Part shown: piece by piece, positions 41,659-53,475 of the stretch
Layout: the number at the start of each line of letters is the position of its first letter
How positions within the stretch are numbered: position 1 is the stretch's first letter
Assembly (NCBI GenBank): GCA_028641055.1
Contig: CM054061.1
Span: 35,095,860-35,159,859, forward strand
DNA length: 64,000 nucleotides
Reading direction: 5' to 3'
Origin: Alopecurus myosuroides
Taxonomy: Eukaryota; Streptophyta; Magnoliopsida; Poales; Poaceae
Notes under the pieces: model-generated
The model's input: the letters and a program-made list of their open reading frames with translations, nothing else
The model's database searches: none
What the model was told of the DNA's origin: nothing
Made by a program: the position numbers and the translations under genes

Positions 41659-44600
41659 ATGGAGCCAAGAGACGAAGATGCCGAAAATATGATCGAGGGT
41701 TTAATCCGCGGGCCCGACGTAGAGCCCGATGTGAGCCAGTGGATGAACGACTCCGGTGAGGGAGATCCGGTGCTCACCCAGGGAGACGACTCCGATGAGG
41801 GAGAAGCCGACGGCTCCGATATGGGAGCAGCCGACGGCTCCGGTGGAACCATACAAATTACAAACACCGGCTCCGAGGTGCATATATATATATGTTAATT
41901 AATGAAGCATCCGTGTCTATATACATGTATTAACAGTCTTTATATTTTTAGCCATCCGGTTCAAATATATCAACCGGAAAAAAGACTAAACGAGGCGCAA
42001 CAAAGAAGTTGAAAGATACAGAAAGATACAGGATCGACACGATCACAGCAGACGGCGCACCCGAGCTTCCCGCTGATGTTGCCCAAAAATTTGTGAAGCA
42101 ATGCGGAGTGCTAGTTAGAGATCACATCCCGATCACTGTTAATGAGTGGAATGAGCCAAAAGATCCGCGGAAACAAGGAATTTCATATGTCGGCAAAATA
42201 GCCAAAGATCATCTTTTCTCAAAGATTTTGGCTAATTTCAACTTACCCGTGCCGGAGGTGGACGAGAATGCGGATGTGACTGAGGCCGATGTTACTAGAA
42301 TGCAACATGAGATACGGGAAAAGGTCAAAGCGTGGACCCTAAAAAAGATGGCCGAGCAATTCAAAAACTGGAAGAAAAGATTGAACCTTGATTATGTTAA
42401 GAAGGAGAAGACTCCTGATTTCACTCAAGGGTATGAGAAAATAAAACCCGTATGGGCAGACTTCGTGAAGTACAAGCTGGCAGAGAATGAACTGGAAAGG
42501 ACGAAAACAAATGAGAAAAACGCCGGCAAAAAGGTATATCACCATGTTATGGCGCAAGGTGGCTACAAGGGTTCTAGTCCCAAGTGGGAGACATGGGAGA
42601 ACAACCTGATTCAGCAGGGGATCACTCCCGAGCCGTTCTTGTGGGTCGAGCGGACAAGGTCATGGTTCTACGGGCATGGGGGCAGGTTGGACGCCGAAGG
42701 AAAAGCAATATATAACCTAAGGCATAAAAAGAGTCATCCTCTACCCATAGAGAAGCTGAGAGACGCAATAAAGGACGTTAAAGATGGGAAGTTCGTGCCA
42801 GATAGAGAGAACGACGAGCTCACACGAGCCCTAGGGAATAAGGAACACGGAGGGCGTACACGAGGCACAAAAGGCACTCCTCCGTGGAGTGTTGCGTTCG
42901 ACTCCACCAAAAAGTTATACCCAGATAGAAGCCGTCAACGTAAAAAGGACAAGGAGGCAGCTGAAGCAGAGAATCAGGCAAACTGGAGGCGTCAACTTGA
43001 AGAAATGGTAAAGCTGACACAAGATGTAGCAAAGAAGCAGCAAGACCAAATTAACACACTTAGCCAGCAGATAGTGTCTACCGGCGCATCAGTACACATG
43101 CTAGAAGTTGAAGCTGAGGCTCCCGACGCCGCACATTCTCATCGCAAAAGCAGCGTTGCGTCCACGCAGCTACCGGATGATGATGCACCACCGATGATTT
43201 ACCCGGTGGACGAGATCACGGAAATGACATCCTGTGAGCTCCACGTGAAGGTCGTCAATATAACAATCAAGGCGGCGGCCGGATATGTCTTACCGATTGG
43301 CAACGAACCAACTCACCATTGTCTCCCGGTTCCACGGGGCTACGCTGTTGTTGGGGTCGATGAAGTTGCCAACGGATTCGAGCGGGTAAAGCTTGATTTT
43401 CCTGAAGGTGAAGACGAAGAGTTGACTGAACTCGGAGAAGCCAAGAACTCGACCGTTCTATGGCTAAAGGAATGCATTGTGCTCACAAATCAGACGGCAA
43501 AGCCATCGAATTCTCGCATTTCTCCAGCGCAAAAGTCTCCAGCGCGGTCGTCTTCGCAACGCATGCCGTCTCCGGCGCGGTCGCCTACGCCGTGCACGTC
43601 TCCAGCGCGGTCGCCTACGCCGCCGCGTCAGCCCTCTCCGCCCACTAAGTTTCTGCCGAAACGTAAAAAATCACCGAAACGTCAACGGTCACCCCTCCCG
43701 AAGGTACCAAAAGAGATACCCAAGTTACCTTACGACTATACTCCCGAGGAAACCCAGAAAATCGCAAAGGACGAATACGATGCGTGGAAATCAAAGCGGA
43801 AGGAGAAGCAAAAGCCAGATTTCCCTGAGACCGAAGAAGAGATAGAACGAGCTTGGAAAATGGTGAAGACTCTTCATCAACCCGAGCCGAGTCTGTCATC
43901 TGACTATGACCGCTCTATTCTGAAGTCACACCAGGAAATGGTGCGGTCAACGAAGAGTAGTAGCGCAAGCGGGAAAAAGGGAATATCAGTTGCTCAACTC
44001 GGAGAGCAGAAAAAACAATCCACGTCCCCGCTCAAAGTGATTTCCAATACCCAGGTGGGGCCGAGCACTTACATTGCTGATGAGGATATTGATCCGGAGT
44101 TTATAACAATGTACGCAGACAAGGCAGCTGATGCGGGTTTGTCCATTGCTGAGTATATGCAAACAGTGAACTACTTCCCGGCAGCTGAATGTGCGTACAA
44201 ATACGAGTCCGGGCAGCCTCTTGTCAAACCCGAGGAGATAAAGAATCTACCAACGAAAATGCGAAGAGTGCATAATTGGTATATGCAAGCCGCTAATGAA
44301 TCTGAGGACTGGCTATGTCTCAGCGTTAAGGACGAGCACTATGGAACTGGAAATGGAATGGTTATGATTCAGTTTGAGGAATTGTTTCAGTTATACCAGC
44401 AGCAGGCCCTCGACAAATCTATCCTTAGTGCCTATTGTCTGTAAGCACTTATTTCTCTAGCTCACCTCATTCAATTGCATATTCATATATATATAGTACA
44501 CTCATATATTATAATTGCAGAATGAAGATTCTCGAATGCAAAAGAGGTGGAATCTATGATATTGGGTTCATTGATCCAAATATTATTTATGACAAGGCTC

Positions 44601-45474
44601 TTCAGGAATATCCCAAGGATACAGAAAAAAATATTCTGAGGGCAATAATATTTAACCAACACCGACGGGAAATACTATTTCCTTACAACTTCAAGTAAGT
44701 GTGTTACTCTGTTGTGAACATTCTGTTTCCTTACTCGATGTTCACTGTATAATTGATGAGTTCTGCGTGCGCAGCTTCCACTATATTCTGCTAATCTTCC
44801 AAATTGACAAAGGAAAAGTAATTGTAATGGACCCAAAACGTAAACCCCTCTCAATGTGGGCTGACATGCAGGAAATGATCCAGCGGTAATTTCAATCTTT
44901 ATTAATATTCAGTATTTATATATGGCAATATATCGACTACTTTGTTTCATTTTCGGACATCAAGTAATTACTAACTCTTTTTATTCTTTTTCTTTCTCGG
45001 GTAGGGTTTGGAAGAGGTTCATAAGGAAGTCTCGCGGTGAATGGGAAAAACAACTTACATTTGATGTTGTGCAAGTAAGTACTATCTAGATCCGTGCCCA
45101 TCTCCATTATCATGCCTGGTTGATTATTATTTTGATTGAAACAATCTTCTCGTATAGTGCTTGCAACAAGGAGACGGGAATAACTTATGTGGATACTACG
45201 TTTGCGAGTTCATTCGTCAGACCACATCTCCCAGCGGCAGAAATTTAAAACAACTTCATGTACGTTAATCGTCAATTCTTCTTATTACTATCTATTTTAG
45301 TTACTTAGCTTCATATATTTTAGTGACCACTCTTCTTTATATTAGATCGAACGGCTTCGGGACGGTCTTCTACCTAGGGACCGCATACGAGCAATTCAGG
45401 AGGAAATTGCGGGCTTCTTAGATGCAGAGGTCATAAACGTACATGGAGAGTACCATGCCTCCGGTTGGAACTAA
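41659..45474 (+). CDS. TNPA-like (Ptta/En/Spm) protein fused to a Ulp1/C48 SUMO-protease domain, seven exons
   Basis: Exons 41659-41877, 41952-44440, 44521-44694, 44775-44885, 45005-45074, 45158-45259 and 45346-45474, all GT-AG with compatible phases, give 1097 residues without a stop. Domains: acidic N-terminus (about 1-75); plant transposase 24-like region (about 150-350; FVKYKLAENELERTK, HHVMAQGGYKGSS, RSWFYGHGG); a DUF8039-like block (about 515-590; GYVLPIGNEPTHHCLPVPRG); a Ser/Pro repeat (PARSPTP, about 600-650); and a C48 cysteine protease (from about 905) with catalytic His in FHYILLIFQ, Asp in VIVMDPKR, Gln in QQGDGNN and Cys in LCGYYVCEFI. All catalytic residues are present. Such proteases remove SUMO from proteins in the nucleus; Ulp1-like genes are known passengers of plant DNA transposons. 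It lies downstream of the intronic inverted repeats. Confidence 0.8.
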
Positions 45475-45930
45475 GTTTGATTTTGTAATACACTCCATCG
45501 GTCATGTATAATATGATCGATATACTTTGCTTCTGTAATATAAGTGTTTCTTATTCTGCTTTATATACTTATTCACTCGTGCGATCCGGGGGCTCGGTGG
45601 AGGGTACACCGAGGCTCCTCTCTTCTCGAGGTCCGGGGAGGGGCCGCCAGGAGGTCTCGGGGACCAAAAAAACGGAAATTGTAAAGCCCTGCCGCGGCAG
45701 AGAAAAGGGCAAAAGCCCTGCCGCGGCAGAAGGGGCATGCATCCCGGGTCGTATTAAGAACCGGGACTAATAGCCCTGGCCAGGTTCCAGCGCTCGGGCC
45801 ACGTGGTCAGCCCCATTTGTCCCGGGTCCTGCCACAACCGGGACCAATGGGGAGGGGTATTTGTCCCGGAGGCCCCGTCCCGGTTGCACAACCGGGACAA
45901 AAGGGGGCCTACGAACCGGGACTAAAGCCC
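45475..45930. repeat. 3' end and right subterminal array of CACTA-3
   Basis: 45745-45930 repeats ACCGGGAC / GTCCCGG motifs, several in inverted pairs. A duplicated AAAGCCCTGCCGCGGCAGA (45683 and 45712) contains the palindrome CTGCCGCGGCAG. No gene in 45475-45740. Confidence 0.75.
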
Positions 45931-46085
45931 CTGTTTCCACTAGTGCTGGTATGTGTGCTCGTTGGCTCGTTATACTCCGGAGTCCAGAACTTCTGTCCTC
46001 ATGCATCAGCACTCCAAGCCCCAAGACAACTGGAAAAGGAAATCCCGATCAGAGGCAGTCATCGTCAGGTGACCGCACGGCGCTC

Positions 46086-46260
46086 GTGAAAATTAATCTT
46101 AAAATTAATCTTCAGCATAAAATAGACCTATTTGCAATCTATTTTCAGAAATAACCCTTTTGTGTGGCGCCCGCAGCGGCGGCTCCACGTTATGCAGTAT
46201 GACTCCCTTGCTTGGGGTGCCACTCTTTTGGCCAGCGTGGCACCGGTGAGGCCCGCGCCG
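46086..46260 (+). repeat. Left terminal inverted repeat of the MULE
   Basis: Matches the inverse of 51530-51702. Between it and the gene start at 47171 (46261-47170) there is no gene, but TAGTCCG(G/A)CAAGGTT recurs about four times (46549-46745) and CAAAGGGCACAACCAGGGTAC (with variants) twice (about 46846 and 46938). Confidence 0.85.
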
Positions 46261-47170
46261 GTCGCGTGACGCCGGGCTCAAGAGCGCCACACTAGCGCAT
46301 ATGTGTGTTTGACTCGATACAGCCGTCTCGCTATGTCTTACGCTCGGTTCCTGGAACACATGGCGGCTGACCTCGTTCCCCCTCCCTAATCTCCACCAAA
46401 GATTTAGTAGATTCGAAGGATTCGGCCGTGGATTTCTTGCCCTCTCACCTTCTCAAGGTATTCTCCCCTAATCTCTAAGGTTTCATCCATAGGAAGTCTG
46501 AGATTTCACCGATATCATCAAACCCTAGTTCATCTGGGAGCTACTAGTCCGGCAAGGTTTCAGTAGATGACACTAACGCTGGTACGTGTCCGGCAAGGAT
46601 GCTAATCGGTTACATTACTGGGATTAATTTGGTCAGGTACAGGTACGGTAGCTAGCTTTGATCCACTAGTCCGACAAGGTTGCCTAATCTGGTTTTGCCT
46701 ATATTTTTTTTAATCCTTCTGCTGGTCGTTGGTCACTAGTCCGACAAGGTTGCATGAACTGTGGCTCCATCTGCTGGTCGCTGGTCGCTGGTCGCTTGCC
46801 TAATCACGTATCCGGTTTTGTTCAATTTTCCCCAAGCTAAGGGCACAACCAGGGTACAAAGAGCCTAATTGTTTTATTTCTTCTGCTCGTCGCTGGCCAA
46901 GGACTAGGTGTACAGTTTTGTTCAATTTTCCGCAAGCAAAGGGCACAACCAGGGTACAAACAGAAAAAAGTTATTCAATTTCCTAAAATCATTTAATGGC
47001 AAAATCAGTGCATCTTAAATTCTTAATTCTCTGCCAAATTCAAGTTCCCAACAGAAGTACGTTATTTATAAATTGCAATTCTTCGTGCTCCGATTTACTT
47101 TTGTTTGCCCAAAATTTTCTTTCAAGCTCCAGCACTGTATTATTATACTTAATTTTTTCCAATATGTAGG

Positions 47171-48938
47171 ATGGCACTATTGCAACAAAACTATGATTCG
47201 GAACATCGTTCGATGTTTATGGCAGTCAAGAAGGAGGTAATACATATTCATTGTGTCCGTTAATATTTATCTAGTAGGCATGGACATTATTCTCACGTGT
47301 ATATTTTATTTGCGGCATTTGAAACCCCTTCGTCTCCGGTCTCACGAGGCCTCTGACCAGTCAGATAAGGGCTTCCCATATGATGAGCGTTACACCGAGT
47401 ACATCGAGAAGCTTGGGCTTCTTCCATTCATCCAGATGGTGTCTCGGTCCACGCCAAATATGAATCCTTCGGCGATCACCGCTCTTGTTGACCGATGGAG
47501 GCCAGAGACTCATATTTTTCACCTCCGCACGGGGGAGATGACCGTCACTCTGCAGGACATCTCGATGATCCTGGCACTCCCCATCAGCGGAGCTCCTGTG
47601 TGCTTTAGCACAGATTCTGACGGGTGGCGTGAAAAAATGTTCAGCCTTATCGGTGCGGTTCCTCCAGAGAAGAAGAAGAAGAAGGAGGAGGAGGGTAATG
47701 AAAGGGTCGCTGCCGGCGGTTCATATGTTTGGATCAGAAAACAGTTTGCCAAGTGCCCCGAGGGGGCAAACAAAGAGACCATTCAGCAGCACGCACGGAC
47801 ATATGTGTGGTATGTGATATCTAGGACTCTGTTTGCTGACACCAGTGGATGGAATGCTCCGTGGATGTGGCTGAAGGCGTTAACAGGATGTGAGACTAAT
47901 CTGAGCTGGGGTTCGGCTGCACTGGCCTACTTGTACCGCCAGGTAACCAATGTAACATATTTTCTATCCACATGACCTCTCTCAAACTATGTGTAATTGT
48001 AACTCATGTGTCTACATGTACAGTTGGACGAAGGCTGCCGTAGGCGTGGAAACCAGGCCGGAATTGGTGGTCCAGTTTTATTACTCTCGGTTTGGATGTG
48101 GGAACACTTTTCGGTTGGACGGCCAAAGATTCTACAATGGAAGCCTTGGGATGAGAAGGGCAACCCGCTGCGGGGGCCTACATGGGCGTACAAGTGGGAT
48201 AGGGTTGCGGAGTTCAATGGTGACACACAGAGGGAGTACGTGCGCTACACCAATGAGTTTGACGAGCTCACCTCCGAGCAGGTAAGAATTTGCATGATAT
48301 AATTTACTCGCTCTTAGACCTAAATTTCACTTCCTAAACCTTGTATTTTGTTGCAGGTTACATGGGAGATTTATGGTTCTGGGCAAAACTTTGGATACAC
48401 ACATGGAGATCGCTTCGAGTTGAATCCGAAGTGCCGAGAAGAAGAACACCTTTGGTTAATGCGGGGGCCGATGGTATGCTTGTATGCAGTTGAGATGCAC
48501 CTTCCACATCGTGTGATGCGGCAATTTGGGTTGTTTCAGAAAACACCGCGTACTTGGTTTGACACCCAGTTTAACCTCCACGGGTTAGAATCCATCTTGC
48601 TTTTTGTTGTACCTCTTTTAGCCGTGTTGGTACTAATTTATCTTTCTTTTTTTCCAGAATCGACCGAAAAAAACAGAATAAGATAAAGAAGTGGGATCAT
48701 CATCATTCTGAATGGGTGAACAGATGGAATGCCATGGTTCAGGACGCTAATGAACCCACGGTATTTACGTGACTTCAAGCCGTATGATCCAGATGCATTC
48801 AACACATATCTTGCTTGGTTTGTTCCACAAACTCGTGTGTCCCTATGCCCTCCGGCTTTTGAGGAAAATATATTTGACATTCTGCCATGTTGCTTGTCAT
48901 GTCTCCGTACCTCCTACCGCCCTCATCAAAGGCTCTAG
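47171..48938 (+). pseudogene. Plant mobile domain (PMD, MAIN-like) gene inside the MULE, frame damaged near the 3' end
   Basis: First exon 47171-47236 (MALLQQNYDSEHRSMFMAVK), then a main exon ending 47942, exon 48024-48281, exon 48357 to about 48588 and a last exon from about 48659. The start of the second exon is unclear (no good acceptor; candidate AG at 47276 leaves too short an intron). PMD blocks: YIEKLGLLPFIQMVSRSTPN, LVDRWRPETHIFHLRTGEMT, TLQDISMILALPISGAPV and LKALTGCETNLSWGSAALAY. Near 48755 a one-base change switches frame into DFKPYDPDAFNTYLAWFVPQ, the usual C-terminal block. PMD proteins such as MAIN/MAIL1 keep repeats silent and genomes stable in Arabidopsis; TE-borne copies are known. 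Function here unproven. Confidence 0.65.
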
Positions 48939-48978
48939 TCCACTTGTGCGTCAGATGCTCATGCCTATGTAGAAACTC

Positions 48979-50915
48979 TTAACCCCCCGCCGATTTTGTG
49001 AGCTTGAGCAATCGGTTGTACAATCTCGCAAAATGACTCTCCGTGAAAGCAAGACAACAATCTTTAAGATCGTCAGACAACTCCTTATTTCCACATGCCC
49101 TGTAGAAGTTGGACACAAAATGCCTCATGCACCATCGATGGTGCAAAGGAGCATGTCCTGGGATAAGAATCTCCACGGCATTGAGTATGCCTTGGTGGCG
49201 GTCCGAGATGACACAAACCTCTCTTTGAGGCTCAAATACCTTGGTTCTCACTAGACCTAAGAACCACTCCTAGTTGTCATTGTTCTCCGCCGTAACCAAA
49301 GCAAAAGCCAAAGGCAACAATCGGTCATTTGCATCATGAGCTATTGCAACCAAGAGTGAGCCCTCAAACTGCCGGGTCAAGAATGTGCCATCCACGGAGA
49401 TGACCGGTCTACAATGCTTAAATGATCTTATCCATTGCCCGAAAGCCCAAAATGCACGACCAAATACACGGACTTTTGCACCTTTGTAGTCTCTTGTTTT
49501 TGTTCCAAAGGGCTCTACCACCACAACCATACCCGGGTTTGTAGCCGCCATTGCTCCTAACAATCTAGGGAGTCGGTTGTATGCTTCCTCCCAATCACCA
49601 CACAACATCTTAAATGCGGCTTGCTTGGCCTTCCATGCCTTCCCATATTTGATGGTGTAACCAAAGAGGGCTTTCACCGTATCTATGACACCCGCAATCG
49701 TAAAAGTTGGGAATGCCGATATTTCGGTGGAAAGTCTGTAACCGATGAAATCGGATGTGAGTTGACGGTGATCATTCTTAACATCGGCGTCGTCGATATC
49801 CATTCCCCCACACATGTGAGTTGAAACACAACTTGTAATGTCCCATTGAGCCCCCCTTTCCATGGTCTTGCACGCACAATCCATGGACACCCTTTGGTGG
49901 CCTCCTCACATCTAACTGTGTAACGCTTACTAGAGTCCGAGTGAACCACCTTGAACGGTCGGTAATACTTCACCGCGTACTTCTTGAGCCATGTCTTCAA
50001 TTCCAACAAGCTTTCAAACTTCACACCTTCACCTATCCCATACTTTTCTGGATCTTTATCCTTCTTTGAAGTAGGCCTTGGTCCAAGCAATTTACCCGTG
50101 CCACCATCGACCACGGATTTATCCGCGAGACTAAGATCATGGAACAATGATGTCCGATGATCCCGACCCACTACCTTCTTGAAAACTTCGGCTTCTCTAG
50201 CCGTGAACCCATCCTCATCAACCTCTTCCTCCGGTCCATCCTCGTCCGATGCATAACATCGCATATACGGGATGTCATGTTCCATGTCCTCATGCAAACA
50301 ATATGCCTCCATGTCACCAACCTCATTGTTGTGAAACTCACCGTCCAACTCATCGTCTTCGTAGTCATCACTCTCCTCTTCCGATGCATCATATTGGTCA
50401 TTTAGTTTCAACCTTGGAGGTGGGCTGATTTCAAGTTGAGTAGTTGGCGGTTGGATAATCTCGTGTTGGGTCATGGGAGGTGGACTCGACATTGTGTGGT
50501 AAACTTCATGGTCAACATGTGGCTCGTTTTGAGCCGGGCTCCTAACATCACCTTCCGAGGCACACCGGTTCAAGCCTAAGTGCAATTGGGGATCAACCTT
50601 TTTTGTGGCAAATAACTCGCGAGCTTTATCTTGTGATTCCGCCACAATCTCCTTATAAACACTCCAAAGTGAATCGGAGTTGATAGCCATCATCTTCCAA
50701 CGAGTTTGCATTCCAAACGAAACATTATGCCTTCCCTCCAATTCAACTGCGTCATTTGGGTCGATCCAATTCAATTCAATTCTAACTTTTTTTACAAGCC
50801 CTTGATAGTTGGGATCTCGATCAAACACCAACACAATCTCTTCCGGGTCAGGCTCAATATTGCCTTTTTGAAATGCACCCTTGTCCACATGATGAACACT
50901 AACAATTTTGTCCAT
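48979..50915 (-). pseudogene. MuDR-type transposase (mudrA), nonsense and frameshift mutations
   Basis: N-terminus MDKIVSVHHVDKGAFQKGN at 50915, acidic middle (ESDDYEDDELDGEF), MuDR DNA-binding region (FESLLELKTWLKKYAVKYYR, YTVRCEEATKGCPWIVRARP), then a frameshift in a G-run near 49855. The next frame has WEEAYNRLPRLLGAMAATNP, RPVISVDGTFLTRQFEGSLL (first catalytic Asp) and ends AENNDN at a TAG (49270-49272) where families have a Trp codon. Beyond it EWFLGLVRTKVF and VCVISDRHQGILNAVE (second Asp) continue to 48979. The C-terminal SWIM zinc-finger region is missing. In an intact form it would bind and cut MULE ends. Confidence 0.8.
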
Positions 50916-51529
50916 CTAAAAAATAATTACAACAACATAATTAACCATTAATAATAGATATACAACTAACATATGCACTACAAGATACTACAATAAGGAA
51001 TATCTAACTACTAATGTTAAGTTCAAAACTACTCAATAACCCCTAACCCTAACTAAATCTACCCCATTAACTAGTTCAAACATCAACCCTAAATCTAACA
51101 TAAAAGTATAAGCTCAACTACTTCATAGCATTCATACACACATCCATTCACCCATACAACAAAAATTAACCATACATTTCTCCTCAAAAACATTTTTTAG
51201 GGTTTGCAAGATCTAGAGATATGCCAACAAATTGCAACATTTCAATTGGACAAAAACTTGTAGGAGGGGGAGAGTACCTCTTTGCACGTAGGGGAGCCGA
51301 AATCCACCAAGAAATGAATCCAAAATGGAGGGATTTGAGTTAGGGGATGAAGAGGGGGAGAGAGAAGGGGGCTTGGGTCGGAGGAGGAAGAAAATGGTGG
51401 GGGTTCGTGGGGTGGGCGACCCACCAGCGTCCAAGTTGTGTAAAATCTGGGTAGTGTGGCACCCCAGTGCTCGGCGCCACACTATCAAGTGTGACGCCCT
51501 AGCAACCGGCGCCACACTTACAAGCGCGG

Positions 51530-51702
51530 GTCCCCCCGTGCCACGCTGGCCGATAGTGTGGCACCCCAAGCAAGGGAGTCACACTGCATAATGTGGAGCT
51601 GCCGATGCGGGCGCCACAAAAGGGTTATTTCTGACAATAGATTGCAAATAGGTTTATTTTGTGCTGAAGATTAATTTCAAGCTTATTTTTGTTAATTTTC
51701 AC
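51530..51702 (-). repeat. Right terminal inverted repeat of the MULE
   Basis: Inverse of 46086-46260. Inward of it, 51440-51530, GTGTGGC(A/G)CC or its inverse recurs at least four times. 50916-51440 is the presumed 5' leader of the transposase and has no gene. Confidence 0.85.
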
Positions 51703-51711
51703 ACGGCGCTC

Positions 51712-52150
51712 ATCAAGGGTCATGCTCATGAAGCAGCACACGTTGCTGGCTCGCTCGCCTGCGACCACACGCGCCGTCCAGGGACGAAAACACGTGCATG
51801 GGCATCGCCGTCCGCGCGATCCAGTCGAGCTCTCAAGGTGCATGCTACCAAGCCAGGATCGTCTGTGCACCACGCCATGCAGACGGGCCGACTTTTCCAT
51901 CACAAGTGGACCTCGATCGGGACCTCGACTCTCGGTTGAAAAGATTGGAAGATCAGAAGGCCACAGTACCGGACGCAGATCCTGATCTGACCGTCAGATG
52001 GGGTAACGGCCGGTTGCAAATTCATTAGTTGATCGGTTGAGCTAGCTGCTAGAGATGGAACTTTGGTTACCATTAGAGTCTTATTTCTCTAGTTAAAAAA
52101 AAAAACTAGAAAATTTAGTATATTTTTTTGATCTACAGAGGGTAAAGGGT
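51712..52150. other. Short gene-free interval
   Basis: No recognised gene. GC-moderate DNA (51712-52020) followed by an A10 run near 52096. Confidence 0.4.
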
Positions 52151-53475
52151 ACACTAAGATGTCCCACTACCGTCATTACTAGCTGCGTGCGCCGGTTTCA
52201 GCATAACCGAGAGCGGAGAGCCGCCGCCTCCACATCCGAAGTGTGACATGTCTCTTCTTCGACTTCCGATAGCGCACATACGCGATCTTCTTCAAGCCGA
52301 CTCCATCAACCTCTCGAGTGCCAGCAGGCTCTCCACGTCGAGCCGTACCGATCTGCGCTACATAACACGAACTACGCTAAGCCTAACATCAACTAAATTG
52401 TACGACTGCGTCAGCCAATGACCCAAGATTCTTGTCGATCACATCTACGAGAAAAGCGACACTATGTATACGCCAGGCCGGCATGGAACTTCGTCGACTT
52501 CTCCGACATCATGTTGCCGCCAGGGACGGCTCCAAGCGACGTACCACTTCATACATGCCGCCTTATCACCGACATCAGATCGTCAAGGCACCTGGTCTTC
52601 ATCGACAACCTCACCAACACACTGCCGCCGCCGCTACAACTACGACGTTCACAAGGCTGGAAACACATCCTCTAACAATACTACTACAAGACGCCACGAC
52701 ACCGACGACGGCTTCGACTGCGTCAGACGACTAGGACTGGATATAAAATCCGGCATAACTATTGTGAAAGCCCCTAAGACAGCGCACAAGGTTCTGGCAA
52801 AACCGTTGCTTGGTCGGTGAGCTTCTCCCGGTCTTGGAAAACTCCTGGACTCACTTATGACCTACGACTGCGTCCTATGACATCTGCAAGACTCCCGCAA
52901 CGGTACCTCTCAAGGTGCGAAACGTTGTAAAAAACACAACTGCAACTCCGTCATACACATCGCGTACCTCTCAAGGTGCGAAACGTCGTAAAAGTCCGGC
53001 GATCGCGGCTACAAAATTACAATGAGTACTACATCGAACACAACTACCACGACTACGGAAAATCACGATCGGCTACCTTGACATCGATATTATAGTCTAC
53101 GTCCAGAGCAGCACATCGGCAGCAACTCCAGTCATCAGCATTTGCGTCATCACTTGCGTCAACGCCACTCCCGTTGTGACCGCGGGAGGGAAGAGAGGAG
53201 ACAAACCATCAGAGACGTAGTTGATGATGGAAGAGAGAAGGAGAAGACGACGGAAGCACGGGATTTAAAAATTCAGTCGCAAGCGTCTGCTTCACTCTCG
53301 CATTGACTAAGGGGATGTTAAATACAGATACGGATATGAGTTGGGAATAGATTAGTATTCCTAGACCGACTTGTAGTCCAAGTCTACCACCCCCATGTAA
53401 TCCCTTTATATACCCCAAACAAGGGGAAAAAAAATAATAGAAATATTAGGGATCACAACTTTTCACAGTGCACCC
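52150..53475 (+). mobile_element. Fragment of a non-coding LTR retrotransposon with partial 3' LTR
   Basis: A purine tract AAGGGGA directly precedes TGTTAAATACAGATACGG at 53316, as a polypurine tract precedes an LTR start. The LTR-like part has a TATA-like CTTTATATACCCC near 53403 and breaks off around 53475. The internal part (52150-53315) is non-coding with a duplicated TACCTCTCAAGGTGCGAAACG (52905 and 52965). 5' LTR and PBS were not found. Confidence 0.5.

Larger units (their letters stand above)
36599..45945. mobile_element. CACTA-3 DNA transposon, complete, gene-carrying (TSD CTG)
   Basis: Left end CACTAGTGGAAACAG at 36599-36613; right end CTGTTTCCACTAGTG at 45931-45945 is its exact inverse complement. 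CTG at 36596-36598 and 45946-45948 is the 3-bp target duplication. It is 9347 bp and holds three gene units: AP2-like (37009-37611, +), LSAGGVPVPP family (37900-38445, -) and TNPA-like/Ulp1 (41659-45474, +), but no TNP2 transposase. It should therefore depend on TNP2 supplied elsewhere. The termini differ from CACTA-1, so CACTA-1 is not an obvious partner. Confidence 0.9.
46086..51702. mobile_element. Mutator-like element (MULE) with perfect 9-bp TSD ACGGCGCTC
   Basis: Left end GTGAAAATTAATCTTAAAATT at 46086; right end, read inverted from 51702, GTGAAAATTAACAAAAATAA. TSD ACGGCGCTC at 46077-46085 and 51703-51711 is perfect. Inverted ends extend about 175 bp and share TGCAATCTATT(T/G)TCAG, AGAAATAACCCTTTTGTG, GACTCCCTTGCTTGGGGTGC and CAGCGTGGCAC. 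Inside: a plant-mobile-domain gene (+) and a mudrA-like transposase (-), converging near 48950. The transposase is broken, so this copy is not autonomous. Confidence 0.9.
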
